DNA of 64,000 nt from Azolla caroliniana (Eukaryota; Polypodiophyta): positions 10,230,001 to 10,294,000 of the forward strand of contig JBHGNT010000006.1 in NCBI GenBank assembly GCA_043228905.1, written 5' to 3'. The notes under the pieces were generated by a model. The model saw only the letters and a list, made by a program, of their open reading frames with translations. It did no database searches and had not been told where the DNA came from. Both the position numbers and the translations under genes were made by a program. Positions 25,601 to 37,461 of this stretch are shown here, piece after piece; position 1 is the stretch's first letter, and every line of letters begins with the position of its first letter.

Positions 25601-27239
25601 CTTCCTCACGCGTTTCGACTTCAAAATTACATATCGTCCGGGGAAGCACCAAGGGAAAGCAGATGCATTATCACGACGTTCATACCTAGCACCGCATCCT
25701 GGCGAGCCAGTTTTTGATAACCAAAAGCAAGTAATCTTGGGACCGACACGATTGCAAGCAACACATGTCTTTGGCATGCCCATGGATTCCCACGTTATCG
25801 ATACTATACATGAGGACTTGAAGACCAATGCTTTCGCCCAAGCCATTCTAACACAAATTGATCCCTCTCGAGGATCTTGTTCACAGTCACAAACACCATG
25901 TACGGACTATTGGCAATTCAAATACCATGATGGATTACTATTCTTTAATGAACTCTTTTATGTTCCTAATGGTTCTTGCCGCCTCGAGTAGTCCAAAACT
26001 ATCATGACACATATACAATTGGGCATTTTGGTAGTACTAAAACATTAGATTTAGTACAACGATCATTCTGGTGGATCCATATGCGACAATTTGTCGAAGA
26101 TTTTGTTCGGACTTGTGATACATGCTGCAGAGCGAAAATGCCAAGGCATCATCCATATGGTTTATTAGAACCATTACCAATTCCAAACAAGCCGTGGCAA
26201 TCCATTGCTCTAGACTTCATCACATATCTTCCAATCTCTAACGGGTTCAATGCGATTCTAACAGTCGTAGATCAATATACGAAGATGGCTCATTTCTTGC
26301 CATGTACTAAGGAAATCTCCAGTGAAGAAACCGTTGAAATTGTCATGCGTGAAGTATGTCGGCATCATGGCCTTCCCGATAGTATCATCAGCGATCGTGG
26401 ACCCCAGTTCGTATCGAAATTTTGGAAGCACCTTTTTAAAATGCTCAAGGTCACTTGTAACCTCTCCTCCAGCTACCACCCACAAATCGATGACCAAGCA
26501 GAACGAACAAATCAAATGCTGAAGCAGTATCTTCAGCGCTTTCTAAGCTATCATTAGGATGACTGGGCAGATATTCTCCACTTCGCTGAATTTGCCTATA
26601 ATAACTCTGTCCACGCATCGACTAAAGTTACGCCATTTTATGTTTATACGGGTTGTCACCCCCGATGGTGTGTATTTGAAACCCCAAAGTTGTCCACAAA
26701 TCCTTGTGCGGAGGATCGTTTAGAGTGGTTACGCAAGATACAAGCCGATTTATCTACTCATCTCCAACAAGCTCAACAAACACACAAGGTTTACGCGGAA
26801 CGTCATCGACTTCCATCCAATTTTTACATTGGAGATCCGTATTAGGTCCTTTCCGTATTATAGGAAAGATTAATGATGTCGTTTTTCGTCTCGATCTACC
26901 TCCGCAACTTCGAATACATCCGGTGTTTCATAGTTCTCTCCTCGAACCCTATCAAGAGAGCACCATCCCAGGACATATTACACAACCTTCACCCCCGATC
27001 GAGCTTGAAGATGGACCTGAGTACGAGGTTGCCGCCATCCTTGATTCCAAGATTGTTCGCAACAAGCTCTACTATCTTGTCGATTGGCTAGGATATAGTC
27101 CCAGCAAGCATACTTGGGAACCAATAGAGAATGTGACCAATGCTCGTGCTCTTCTTGAAGACTTCCATCGTCAATATCCAGACAAACCGGGTACTCAATC
27201 CAAAACAACTCGTGATACTCGTCGTTTTAAAGGGGGGAT
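22613..27239 (+). pseudogene. Gag-pol of chromovirus C, broken
   Basis: Gag starts at the ATG at 22613 and shows a coiled coil followed by a capsid region, broken by a TAG (about 22654) and a TAA (22973). A zinc knuckle with a lost Cys (CLYCGGLGHIAVNY) follows near 23537. The protease has LLDSGANS (about 23875). The RT has a frameshift near 24700 and the YLDD box (about 24880). RNase H is open at 25179-25991, and the integrase has HFGSTK...CDTC and a DRGPQF core. The chromodomain lies at about 27020-27190 (EYEVAAILDSK...WLGYSPSKHTWEP). Several stops replace Gln-like positions by TAG (SYH*DDWADI, KFI*DYSK). Chromodomains guide integration to modified histones in this group. Confidence 0.88.
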
Positions 27240-27241
27240 AG

Positions 27242-27670
27242 TGTCATGATATGGCAAGACCCGAACGCATGACCTTATGCTACATGGGTCAAGCTCTTGA
27301 CCATCACACCATACGTAGAATATTATTTTCATTTATGTTTTATTATAAAAAATTGATGTATATTCCAGATTTCTCTAGAACATTCTAGAAACTTCAGGAG
27401 TACTCCTGAGAACACTATAAAGGAGGCACAAGGCATTATTTCGAACCAAATCGGTTCAACGCCAGTCTTAAGCCTCCTAGCTACTATTGTATACTCTCTT
27501 CACATAATATATATCTTTTATCATCATTCTCTCACCCTTTCTCTCTCTCTCTCTATCTCTCTCTCTCTCTCGCTCACTCTTTCCTTCTCTCGAGAGTTCT
27601 ACACCTCTCTTAGTACTAATCCTCATCTTTTAGTACTAATTCCTTCTCTATCTTAGTATTGATCCTGACA
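27242..27670 (+). repeat. 3' LTR of element C
   Basis: It matches the 5' LTR apart from a shorter CT tract and scattered substitutions. A polypurine tract (aaaggggggatag) lies directly before it. Confidence 0.9.
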
Positions 27671-29307
27671 CATGCCATCAAATTTTTTTATCTTAATATC
27701 TCTCATCCTATTAAAAAGTGTTATCTATTGTAAAATGTTGTATTATCTCAAGGTTATTGTCATCTACAAGAAAATATAACCACCACCATGTTTGAATATT
27801 TACGTATTTAAAAAAAAGGATTAAACTATGATTATAATGTAGTTTTCAGCTCGTAAATCTACGCACAACCATTCAACAAGTGGCAAGACTTAAACATGCA
27901 CCTCTAGATTTTGGAAATTTTGGTGTCATTTTGTTAGGCGACATGTGATTCAGAGTGTGGAGACTACATGAAGGTCTAAAACCTTCCTGAAGAAGGTTTC
28001 CAAACAAGATTAGGAGAAGAAGCAATGAGCAACCACCCCCCTCACAATGACTAATGTTGTCACTGTTGTAGCTTGGCATTAACGACCAACACTTGATGTA
28101 GAGCCTATGTTACACACATACACACCTTTTCCCCCTCTCACACTTACCTTTCTCTATATTCATAAACACACACTAGGACATCCCAAATTTCCCCCTTCCC
28201 GACTCATACACTTAACCCACTAGAGCTACCCCAAAGAAGAGAAAAAGGGGGAGGGGGCGTGAATTTTAACAAATTTTTAAACACACAATCTTTTCTAGTT
28301 CCTAGATTACCTCCCCTCCAACACAAAACTTACCCAAATACATATACACATTTAACACATATAGACACACATATATGCACCAAATGACATTCACTTATTA
28401 TATGTACACATTCAAAAAACATAAATGTGATAAAGTGATCATCCCATAAGCAAAATTGAATTGTTATTAAATATCACATTCCTAAAACTATCATCTCATG
28501 AAATTCCTATTTAGTTGCCACTACCTCTGGCCACAAGAAACAATAGCAAGTATAACAAAAAAATTATTCCCCCTTTTGTACAACCCTACAACGAACCTTA
28601 ACCTACATACGTGAGAGTTGCACTATTGCATCCCCCAAACACACAATAAACACATTGTTATCCTTTGAACATGCTATTATATCCTTAAACATCCAATAAA
28701 CACACAAGTGTTTGTATGATAGACCCTCCCATTAACCCTAAATATCCACTAGACACAACATTATCACCCCGAGAGCAAAGATCTCGGGTAAAAGGAGACA
28801 AAGAAAAAGTAGAATCTCCATGGAGCTGTTGAGATCTCGGAATAGTTTGCTTATATTTATATTTGTGCGATATTAACAATGATTAACCCGTAAATTTACA
28901 TAGAGATTAAGAGACGTGTTTTGTTTAAAAGAAAAAAAAAGATTGATACAAAATGTAAGCGGAACTATAGGATTCTATTATTTTTGGGAATTCTTACGCA
29001 AGGTAAATTGAGGATAATTTACATTTCCAATTACAATTGCCCATTTCAACAAATGAAACCTAAGAATAAGCCAACTCTAAGCCCTATGCACACAAATATT
29101 AGTATAATCTTTTGGAGTATGAGTAAACGACCACATATGCTCAAAAACGATTACATTTTCTTTTCTTTTCTGAAGATTTGTGTCTTGATTTGGTAAACAA
29201 AATAGACTAAAGATAGGATGACAAGTAGTCGTAAAATAAGATGACAATATGTGACTATTACAAGTGTGAGTAAAATGGGAGACTCTAGGTGTACCATAAG
29301 AAATGCG
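27671..29307. other. Intergenic DNA 3' of the stress-protein gene
   Basis: AT-rich, with many cacaca/tacaca stretches around 28110-28400. No coding motif, terminal repeat or RNA gene was recognised. It includes the 3' flank of the minus-strand universal stress protein gene. Confidence 0.55.
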
Positions 29308-31799
29308 TCATGCATGTTTTTTAACAATGATGACCGGGCATTTTGCCTTGTGTGCACAATAGTCACTAACACTGCCAAGAAAAGCTCTGCAAAAGATATT
29401 AATGGAGATTAAGAATTTAAATCTATTTAAAATTGATGTAATAACATCATGATAAAAGTCTAATTTGAGAAAAACACATGTGACACCTTTTGATTGCGCC
29501 ATAGCCATGGCTGCCCACAATCAAAAACGTAGGATTGAGTTGATCTACTGCATCACATATAGCATCCCTTGGGTCTCCAATGGCCACCATTGTCTCTGAT
29601 ATCACCTGAGGATTACGAGAACAAAATAAAGTAGAAATTAATCCAATGGTGTGTCTCAATATATGTATGAGATTTGGCAATTCCAATAGGTGACTATTAA
29701 CAACTTTACCAACCTTTAATTCAAAGGCAAGTTGTGTGGTGTGTATGTCATTACCTATTAATGTAGCAATACTCAAATATGGGAAAATGGGGTACCATTT
29801 ACTTTGAGATACCACAACGATTAATTTTTACACATGTACAAGGATCTATAGGGTAAAGCTATGGTCTTTGTACTATCTCCCCCTATACATGTGTGAATGT
29901 TAAGAATAAAGCTAGGCCATGGGGTATGCCTACTGGAGGAGTTAGATTCATATAGAAGGATTTTTGTCAAAGTGTTTGAGGGAAATATCTCAATCACAAG
30001 AGGAGATTCCCAACAAATGTTTTGTTAAACACAAACCAATGTGCTATTAGCAAAGACGCAATGTTTCACTATTCATTCCCATAGGTTTTTAGTGTGTGAA
30101 CAATAACATTTCTTGGAGGGCGAATAAATGTGACCACTAGGATAGCCAAGTAATATCATCTTGTTATATCATTGTACCCATGTATACTTAGGGCCAACTT
30201 CATAACCTCTTTACTAAAGAGCAAGGAGTTCCCCATGGGTGACCACTAACCTTATATATAAGTGGAGAAATGGAGGAGTAGTGTCATGTAGTAGGATCTT
30301 GACAAAGTCATTATACTAGAGTTGTGAGGCATCTAATCCATGTTACATATGCTTTATGTTTTGATGGTTATGTGGCAAATGTAAAACTACACTATTACAA
30401 TCTCACATGAGTTGGATGGAGATTGCCTCAAAATATCTACGTAGTATATACTTGCCTGTTTCTCATCACACAATGTTTTAGTACGAAGGAGGACTCGTTT
30501 AGAGGTATCATCTTGATGCTTGCGAACAGATTCAAGGAGCTCAGGGGTGATGTAGAAACCTGCACCACGAGAGGTTATCAAAGAAGCAAATAAGGAAATG
30601 GAAGAATAAATTATAAAATAAATGTCCCACCATTGTGTAATATTTCATGATGGTAGAAAGTTAATGTATGTATCCAGTAAATATATTTGTGGTGTGCATG
30701 TGTTATGTGCATTTCACAATATGTTAGAAAATAAATAAATAAATCTTTATAAATATATAAAAATAAATAGGATATAAAAGACAAAGAAATATATTAGAAT
30801 AGGAAGATAAATAAGAGACCTTTTGTTAGTTAATGTTCTTAACATATAGAGTGTTCAAAAGTTGGGATGTTAAGTTTCTCAACAATTTCTTTTATATATC
30901 CCTAAATTGTTCGATATTACAAAATTTAACAGGTAAGCCTATCCATGGACCATATCTTGCACCTAGCTAGGAATACAAAGCCTTTGTTTATAAGAGAACA
31001 TGGTGTATTCTTTGAGACACATAACAACCTCATACGACTCCCACCACATCTTACGTAGGTGCTAGATATTCATTTCAGATTAACATCAATTTTAGTACCA
31101 ACCAATCCACAATGTAGACTTCCATGAGGCTTAACACTAAAAACTTTAATGATAGGTCATAATCGTTATATAGCGATATAGACTCAATAGTCTCTCGAAG
31201 GGAGAAACACAAGGAGTCCTCCCCTCCTTCCAAAATCAATCCTCATCCACTTGCCTTTGTTATCTCAAGGACCCGTGGTGAACCCTAAAACTTTGTGGAA
31301 CGTTTCCATTAATTCCCCGAATAATACCCTTGGCCATCCGTCTCTTAGGCAAAGTATGTGCATATGGTCTTCGAAAGGGTACGTGTGTATGTGGGTAGAA
31401 GAGGGGCATTTTTTAGGAGATTTTGGGGAAACTTGGAAGGGGCATTTCTCTTGACCGTATTATTATTATTAAATAACAATAATACAGTTTACTCTGTAGA
31501 AGAACTCTAAAGGGGGGGGGGGGGGGGCTGAAGTGCAGAAATTCATGTACGTATTGACAGAGATGGACAGACAGAAAGACAGATAGATCGGTGGTGGTCA
31601 TGGTGGTACCGGGGCTCGCAGGAGCAACAAGGACTTGAGGATGGCTCTGAACATGAAGCAGAACAATGCGATCCGACGAGGATTCTGAGGATGAGGATGG
31701 AAAGATTATGTTTTGCAGTGTCCAAATGAGAGCATATATCGACTCCTCACTCTCGTCCACCGCGATCAAGATCTTGCGGCCATGCTCAAGCTCCGCCAT
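29308..31799 (-). CDS. Universal stress protein A-like protein
   Basis: Four exons on the minus strand: 31799-31610, 30559-30456, 29605-29487 and 29386-29308, with matching phases, giving 163 residues. It begins MAELEHGRKILIAVDESEES, the first strand of the UspA fold. The nucleotide-binding signature G-X2-G-X9-G-S is complete (G129, G132, G142, S143 in GSHGYG...GSVS), and the protein ends with the last strand CPVIIVKK. The length is normal for a single-domain plant USP. These are small, usually cytosolic ATP-binding proteins linked to stress responses; the substrate is unknown. The second intron begins with GC in the context CAG|GCAAGT and ends in AG, a GC-AG intron. The first intron is about 1050 bp and contains a run of 16 C on the coding strand (G at 31512-31527). 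Confidence 0.9.
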
Positions 31800-31814
31800 G
31801 TCTATGCACTACAC

Positions 31815-31848
<34 letters not shown>

Positions 31849-33040
31849 GAAGCGGGGAAGCTTTTGGGTGAGATACAGGAGTTAAGTTGTCTGTTGTTGA
31901 TTGAGAGTAATGGCATGCGACGTGCGAGTGATTGTATATATGTGTATAGGGAGGGGAGGGGGGGGGGTTTGGATCAACACGAGAGGCGTCTGTTTCTGTT
32001 TCTGTTTCTGCGTGGCTTTCTCGCTCGCCCACTGTTTTTTGTTTTCTTTTTGTTCTTGAATCGCAGGAATGGCTGCGTTGGGGAGGGTGAGTGTGAGTGT
32101 GTATAGGTAGGCCGTTATCTCGTATATCTGTCATTTTATTTATTTATTATTTTTTGCTTTTGGTTTGCTGTTATTTCTATCTTTTTAACCCCCCTCCCTC
32201 CATCAGATTTTCTTTGTTTCCTTTTTTTTCTCCCCCAGGAGTGTTACACTGCTTCATTGCATTATGCCCGCGGTAATGTTACGTTACCGCACACACGCAC
32301 ACACATACTGTCTCCACCCACCCCCACCATCTGGGTGACATCTATGATACGCTTGTTTTGCACTCAGCATTTGTGGGGATATACGTGATTGATTGATTTG
32401 TTATGTCCATCAAACACTGTGAGTGATATATAGTTGCATTTTGCGTCCACAAAAATATCGATTGTGATAGTGTCCATGCGGTTCCTGTCCATCAAATGTT
32501 GTGTCCATGATAGTTGCATTGTTTGTTTGTTTACGCTCAGAAACTAAGTACACACATGCACACACACTAGGTTGCAACCACAAGCATTCTAGTATACAGT
32601 AGACATTCGGTTAATTGTGTGCCCACTTTAGTGTGCCATTCTATTAAGTGCGCTTTTTTTAGAGGTCAAAATCCAAATCAAAGAAATTACATTGTTTCAT
32701 AATGAAATTACATCAAACCAATTTGAAATTTGTTCTAAACATTTAGAAAACAACAAAATGATCAACAAAAATCTGATTCGCAAGTCTTTCTGTATTTCAT
32801 ACCAAAATCATGTAAGGTCATTTGCTTATTTTTAGCTATACATTTAGAAACAATGGTAGAATTTGCTTCTTGAATAATTCGATGAACACCCAATAAAAGC
32901 TGATTTTGCTTGCTTTGCTTTAATTCAGAACTCAAATAAGTTGTTGTCATGATTGAATTGAGCATGAGTTCACTACCAATCAAGTGTAGATGTACAAAAA
33001 CCTTTCGAAGGTTTAAACTCTTTTTGGTTACATCCAGAAC
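31800..33040. other. 5' flank of the stress-protein gene
   Basis: A GA run (about 31819-31845) forms a CT-rich leader for the minus-strand gene. Further upstream lie a pyrimidine-rich patch and a CACACA stretch (about 32290-32310). From about 32640 the DNA is AT-rich. A 102-codon minus-strand frame at 32762-33070 has no recognisable domain and is not called. An exon of the ParB-like pseudogene may lie upstream of 33040, because its open frame starts right after a possible 3' splice site (catccag). Confidence 0.5.
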
Positions 33041-34537
33041 TTGAAGAGTAAAATGAAAATTAATCCACATGCAACTATTGTGCCCTTTCTAGTTATGGTC
33101 GACCCTGATCAATGTCCAACATTTGCGGATTTCAAATATAGTTCAGCGGACGATTACACCTATTATGTCATTGGAGGTTCTCATTCAGCTGAAGCCAAGA
33201 GACAACTTGTGAAGGAGTATCCACTCACCTCATTCTTCTACTATGTTGAATGCAAAGTTTACGTCGGACTTACACATGAAGAGGCCAAGTTGTTGGCTTG
33301 GGACCATAACAATGACAACGATTATCGACTGAAGATGTCATGTATTGAAAGGATTAGATTCTTTCGTTATGAATATCTTGATATGTTGAAAGGACATGGT
33401 TCCAAACTCCATCATGGTTTGCGTCGACAATGTTTGCGTGAAGTTGGGATAATTGTCGAAGAAAGCACGAAATCGGAAGGCTTAAGAAAGTACAATTCAT
33501 GGTTTCAACTGGCATTTCGAACAGGTGAGGTCTAGGATTTACAGGACAAAATCTTTACAATGTGGGAGCATAAAGAAATAAAAGGTCAACCGGCGAAAAA
33601 GGCCAAATTAGACCCTCAAGTAGAGATAAAGGCAAAGTCACAGAAGAGTGACTTGATTATTGAAGGGTTGCTTGAAGATATGATTCAAGCTCTTGCCATG
33701 GCGGTCGCTACAAGGAATCAAGGATGACAAATTGTTAATATTTGTGTTGTCTCGAGTGGCCACATTTTAAGAGTTTTTGTTAGATGATATGGTTACAGAA
33801 TTCCAAAAGTAAGTATTTTTTAGAAATCATCTTGGTTTGACTAATTCTACATTTCATCACCGACGACATATTCTATTTCTTCTTTAGCCACAATGTTTAT
33901 ATGAAAATTCAAGAGTTGATGATGAAGAAGTTATGTTTGCCGACATGGGAAGAAGTTGAAAAGGAATTCCCCATACGTACAATGTTTTGGAAGAATTCTT
34001 TATTGTATTTATAGAATGGGTAAGTTAGATATGTTGTATTGGTATTGTGTTGTTTTAAGTGCTTTTGTTGTAATATCCTAACAAAGTTGATAATTGCAGA
34101 AACCACCTCGTTTGAAGAAAATAGGTGATCCAAGTTCGTTTATCACGCACTTGGAAAGAGCTAAATACGAGAAGAGGAGGACGAAATGGAAGGAGCTAGA
34201 TGTGCATGAGGATTTAGAGACAGTTAAAAGTTTTTTGCATGGGGCCAACCCTTTCCAACAATTGCACTATCGTGTGTTCAAGGAAGATTCAATGGCTAAT
34301 ATGCTTCGCATATTACCGAAAATGCACTACACATTGTTAATTATAGACATTCCATACGAATTCCGCATCATGGGATCTATGTATGATGATGTGCCTTTCA
34401 AATATCCTCAAATAGAAAAAATGGTGAAAGACTTTGCAGGGTTGACCCTTGCACCGTTGTGGCGAATTGTGATTTTTCACAACATGGGTCAATCTTTATG
34501 TTACCCGGCCGACAAAGGAGCAGAGACCAGAATGTGA
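33041..34537 (+). pseudogene. ParB-like + DNA methylase-like gene, decayed, with introns
   Basis: The first part (33041-33535) resembles the ParB/sulfiredoxin fold: YYVIGGSHSAEAKRQL fits the ParB 'GxxR/H.eA' core, and VYVGLTHEEAKLLAWDHN with MSCIERIRFFR fits the following helices. The frame continues past a TAG to about 33725, then shifts. A GT-AG intron (about 33808-33890) leads to an exon with LPTWEEVEKEFP. After a one-base frame change a second intron (about 34020-34100) leads to 34100-34537. There LLIIDIPYEF matches the hhhDPPY motif IV of amino DNA methyltransferases and APLWRIVIFHNMGQS fits the next strand. ParB-methylase pairs are known from phages and bacteria. Introns show it became a eukaryotic gene. 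It ends close to the LTR of B and may be truncated by it. The methylase call is moderate and function is lost. Confidence 0.6.
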
Positions 34538-34589
34538 AAGGGATGGTTATTCGGAATATATTTTAATTAAGTAAAGTAGATTATAATTA

Positions 34590-34949
34590 TGTAGTGAACG
34601 GACGGACATGAATCGGTATGCCGATCCGGATCCGGACCGCTTCCGAACAGGTGCCGGTTGGCACCATTTTGTACGAAGCACCGGTGACCTATATAAAGGC
34701 CCGGTTACAATGTAGAACTTTGACGGAGAATTAATATAAGCTTCTTGTTTTATTTTCACGTATTGATTACCGGTTTGCATTAATTGTTATATCTTATGCG
34801 TGTATTAAGTGAATGCCTTATTGCTAAGTAGCCCATTAAGTCGGATTAATCGTTGTGTCTTAAGTTATCTCGTTGTAACACCCCTTTGGTGAAGTGTCTT
34901 CCGGAGACACCCTGTGTTAGGCCATTGTCCGGCCCTAAGGATTAACACA
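34590..34949 (+). repeat. Probable 5' LTR of element B
   Basis: Proposed from TGTAGTGAACGG to ATTAACACA, followed by tttttggcaaccacg as a primer-site region. A TATA-like cctatataaagg lies near 34689. It resembles the LTR of A only in short blocks. The left edge is uncertain because no second copy is in the window. Confidence 0.45.
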
Positions 34950-34999
34950 ATTTTTGGCAACCACGATTCCTGCACAATCGCAACGAACATCGGCGAGAA

Positions 35000-36813
35000 T
35001 GGATGATGTGACCAACGAACGACCCGGTTACGGAGCGAGCAAGGAGACTTGCTGAACGACTGAGGAAGCGAGAGGCTTTCCAGCAAGCGACAGAAGAAAT
35101 CAGAGCGGATCGCTCATTTTCCAAGGTGATCCGGAGAGTGGCCAAGGAGTCACTTCGGTTACCACAAAATGCCTACCCGGACGAAGGAAGCAGCCTAAGC
35201 AACCTCTAGGAAGCGGAATCCCTTCTCCAGGCATTGGCAATGGGGGAAGGCAAATCCGAAGCATTTTCGGCATTTGAATCGGGTTCGGACGGGGAATACA
35301 ACGCGCAGACGAACTACCGCAGTAGTAATGACACCCTAGGCGGACCAGAAGACGAGGAGTCAAATACCTTGCCGACACTGGAACTAGAATTGACAAGGCT
35401 GGAAACTCCGATACTGGAAGTTGACCACACTCCGCAACCAGAAGTTGAGGACGAGAGACCTCTGACACCGGAAGTCGAGGAGGAGAAGCCTCTGACACCG
35501 AAAGAGGAGCAGGAAAGACCTCTGACGGCGACAGGAGACCGGGAAAAACCTTCGACATCAAAAGAGGAGGAACGACCACCGACATCACCAGTCCGTGTAC
35601 TGACACCAGACAACGATATGTCGTTCCAATATCCCAGATACCGGGATGATCCGGACGCGGAAGCCCACGTCCATGCGTTTCAGCAGACCTGGGAGGCGAA
35701 CCATGTGTCCCAACGCCTAAATGCAGCCGAAGAGGAACGCTCAAAAAGAGTAGAGTTCGGTATGACCTTGGAGGGACCGGCCGCCAGATGGCACCGAACA
35801 CAAGATCCCAGCACCATCCCCATGTTTGAAACATTAAAGACAAAATTTTTACATTTCTTTCACAAGGAGATGGACAACAGGAAATGGTAGGCTTATTTTA
35901 CAGTATCCGGTAGGAACCAACAGAGAACATTCAACAGTTTGTCATCCGGTTCCAGCGGATCCACAGTCAGCTCAGTCGGACACCACCGGAGGAAGAAACA
36001 AAGGCCATACTCTTAGCAGCCCTTCGGGAACCCTTACGTACGGTGTGCACCGTTATTGATTTCCGCACCAGCAGCATAGATCAAGTGATCGACCGAGTTC
36101 GGGAAATGGAAACCTCAAGTTCATGGCTAACCATGGGCGCACTTCTGCGTGCACTACCAACGGAAGAGGACCTCCGTTTCCGGCAAGCAGTTCAATGTAC
36201 GACATGCCTGAATGTCGGGCATTCGGCGCTGGAATGCACCATGCGTTCCCAATGATTGCTCTGCCACTCTAGAAGTCACACAATGGAACGGTGTGAGTAT
36301 AACTTGTTAAATCGGCAAGCACCACCGGTCCGGCAAATTGAACCACGGAGCAACTAGGAGGAAGAAGAAGACCGTTGGCGGCGAGAGGAGCGCTACCAAC
36401 CGGCACACGATGTCTGGTACAACGATAGAAGAGACGCTTATGACCAATATGACAGACAGGATAGATACCGGGACTATAATGGACGGTACGGGAGATACAA
36501 CCGGGATCACTCCCCTGGTTACAACCACTGAAGGGACGACTATGGCAAGTATGACGACCAACACCGTCAAGGTTACCGAAACAAAAATAATTTCAAGAAA
36601 CGTCATTTCAACAAAAAGGGGGGTCATCCACGGGAACCGGAAAAGGGCGCTCCAAGCAGCCAACCGGACCAAACCCAAGCACTTACCACAGGACCTCCAC
36701 CAAGCACACACGCTGAATCCAGCAACACCTGGAAGTCGTACTGCTATTATTGCCGACAAGAAGGCCACTATAGTAATCAATGTCCAGAGAAGAGCTACAA
36801 CAAGCGACCATCG
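35000..36813 (+). pseudogene. Gag of Gypsy element B, broken
   Basis: An acidic N-terminal region contains a short repeat (RPLTPEVEEEK-type units, about 35455-35580). The capsid-like region follows from about 35620 (DPDAEAHVHAFQQTWEANHVSQRL). A TAG at about 35886 and a frame change lead into IQQFVIRFQRIHS...LLAALREPL. Zinc-knuckle sequences lie at about 36197 (CTTCLNVGHSALEC), 36258 and 36740 (YYCRQEGHYSNQC). A TAG before EPTEN falls at the same codon as in A. The Arg/Asp/Tyr-rich hinge between knuckles two and three is also shared with A. Confidence 0.75.
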
Positions 36814-37461
36814 GTGAACATGGTAGACGCGGAAGTCGCGGACATACAACAAGTCACTACAAGATCAAAAGGCAAAGCCACGGAGTGGGAAACTCAAGAA
36901 GCCATCCAGAAGCAGGCAACCGAATGGGTGAAAAAGGCAAATGAGTGGAATATGGCAGAGCTCGAACAACAAAAGGAGAATGCCGAAGAGCTCACCAGCC
37001 CGGGGCAGCCCGAAAACCCAACATGGCAGGCGTTACAACAATGCCAAATAACGCTGCCGTCAGGCCGGCTATTGCAACTGGTACCACGCTTCACAGAAGG
37101 ACTGAAGACAGGAAGGACGACAGCTGACACACCACCGGCTCCGGCATTCTTTTCAAATCCGGAGGAAGGATCGACAGCGGTGGACACGAGCAGTCCGGCA
37201 ATCACGGCCATCGTGAAGGGAAATGAGCTACCAAGCACGATTATCGATGGAGGATCTGTGGTGAACGTGATCAGCCTCCGAACGTGTAACACTCTAGGAA
37301 TCCATGATTGGGAACCGTGCCCGTTTTGGCTTCGGATGGCGGACACAAACTCAGTACGGCCAACCGAATTAATACGTGATCTGGAAGTGACCATCGGGGG
37401 TCACACATTTCGCATTTCCGCAGTAGTTCTCCAGCTATAGGCTCATGGAGCTTACCCACTA
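36814..37461 (+). pseudogene. Gag end and protease of Gypsy element B
   Basis: The frame from 36814 (VNMVDAEVADIQQ) runs through a Gln/Glu-rich linker into an aspartic protease: IIDGGSVVNVIS carries the D-G-G form of the catalytic triad (about 37243), and TIGGHTFRISAVV is the flap-distal strand. A TAG at 37438 ends the frame one step before the last protease strand (YPLLLGCPWLKT), which resumes at 37462. Apart from that stop the domain looks complete. Confidence 0.75.

Larger units (their letters stand above)
22073..27670 (+). mobile_element. Chromovirus (Gypsy) element C with both LTRs
   Basis: The LTRs at 22073-22540 and 27242-27670 begin TGTCATGATATGGCA and end GATCCTGACA. CATGT stands before the left LTR and CATGC after the right one, consistent with a 5-bp target duplication carrying one mutation. 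The interior has gag, protease, RT, RNase H, integrase and a C-terminal chromodomain. It sits in the third ORF of element A. Stops and a frameshift make it non-autonomous now. The LTR length difference (468 against 429 bp) comes mostly from a CT microsatellite. Confidence 0.9.

Noticed and set aside
31512-31527. G16 run as a regulatory G-quadruplex
   Set aside because: A single homopolymer in an intron, prone to sequencing error; no further support.
32762-33070. Minus-strand open frame of 102 codons beside the ParB-like pseudogene
   Set aside because: No recognisable domain and no splice context; it overlaps the better supported plus-strand pseudogene.
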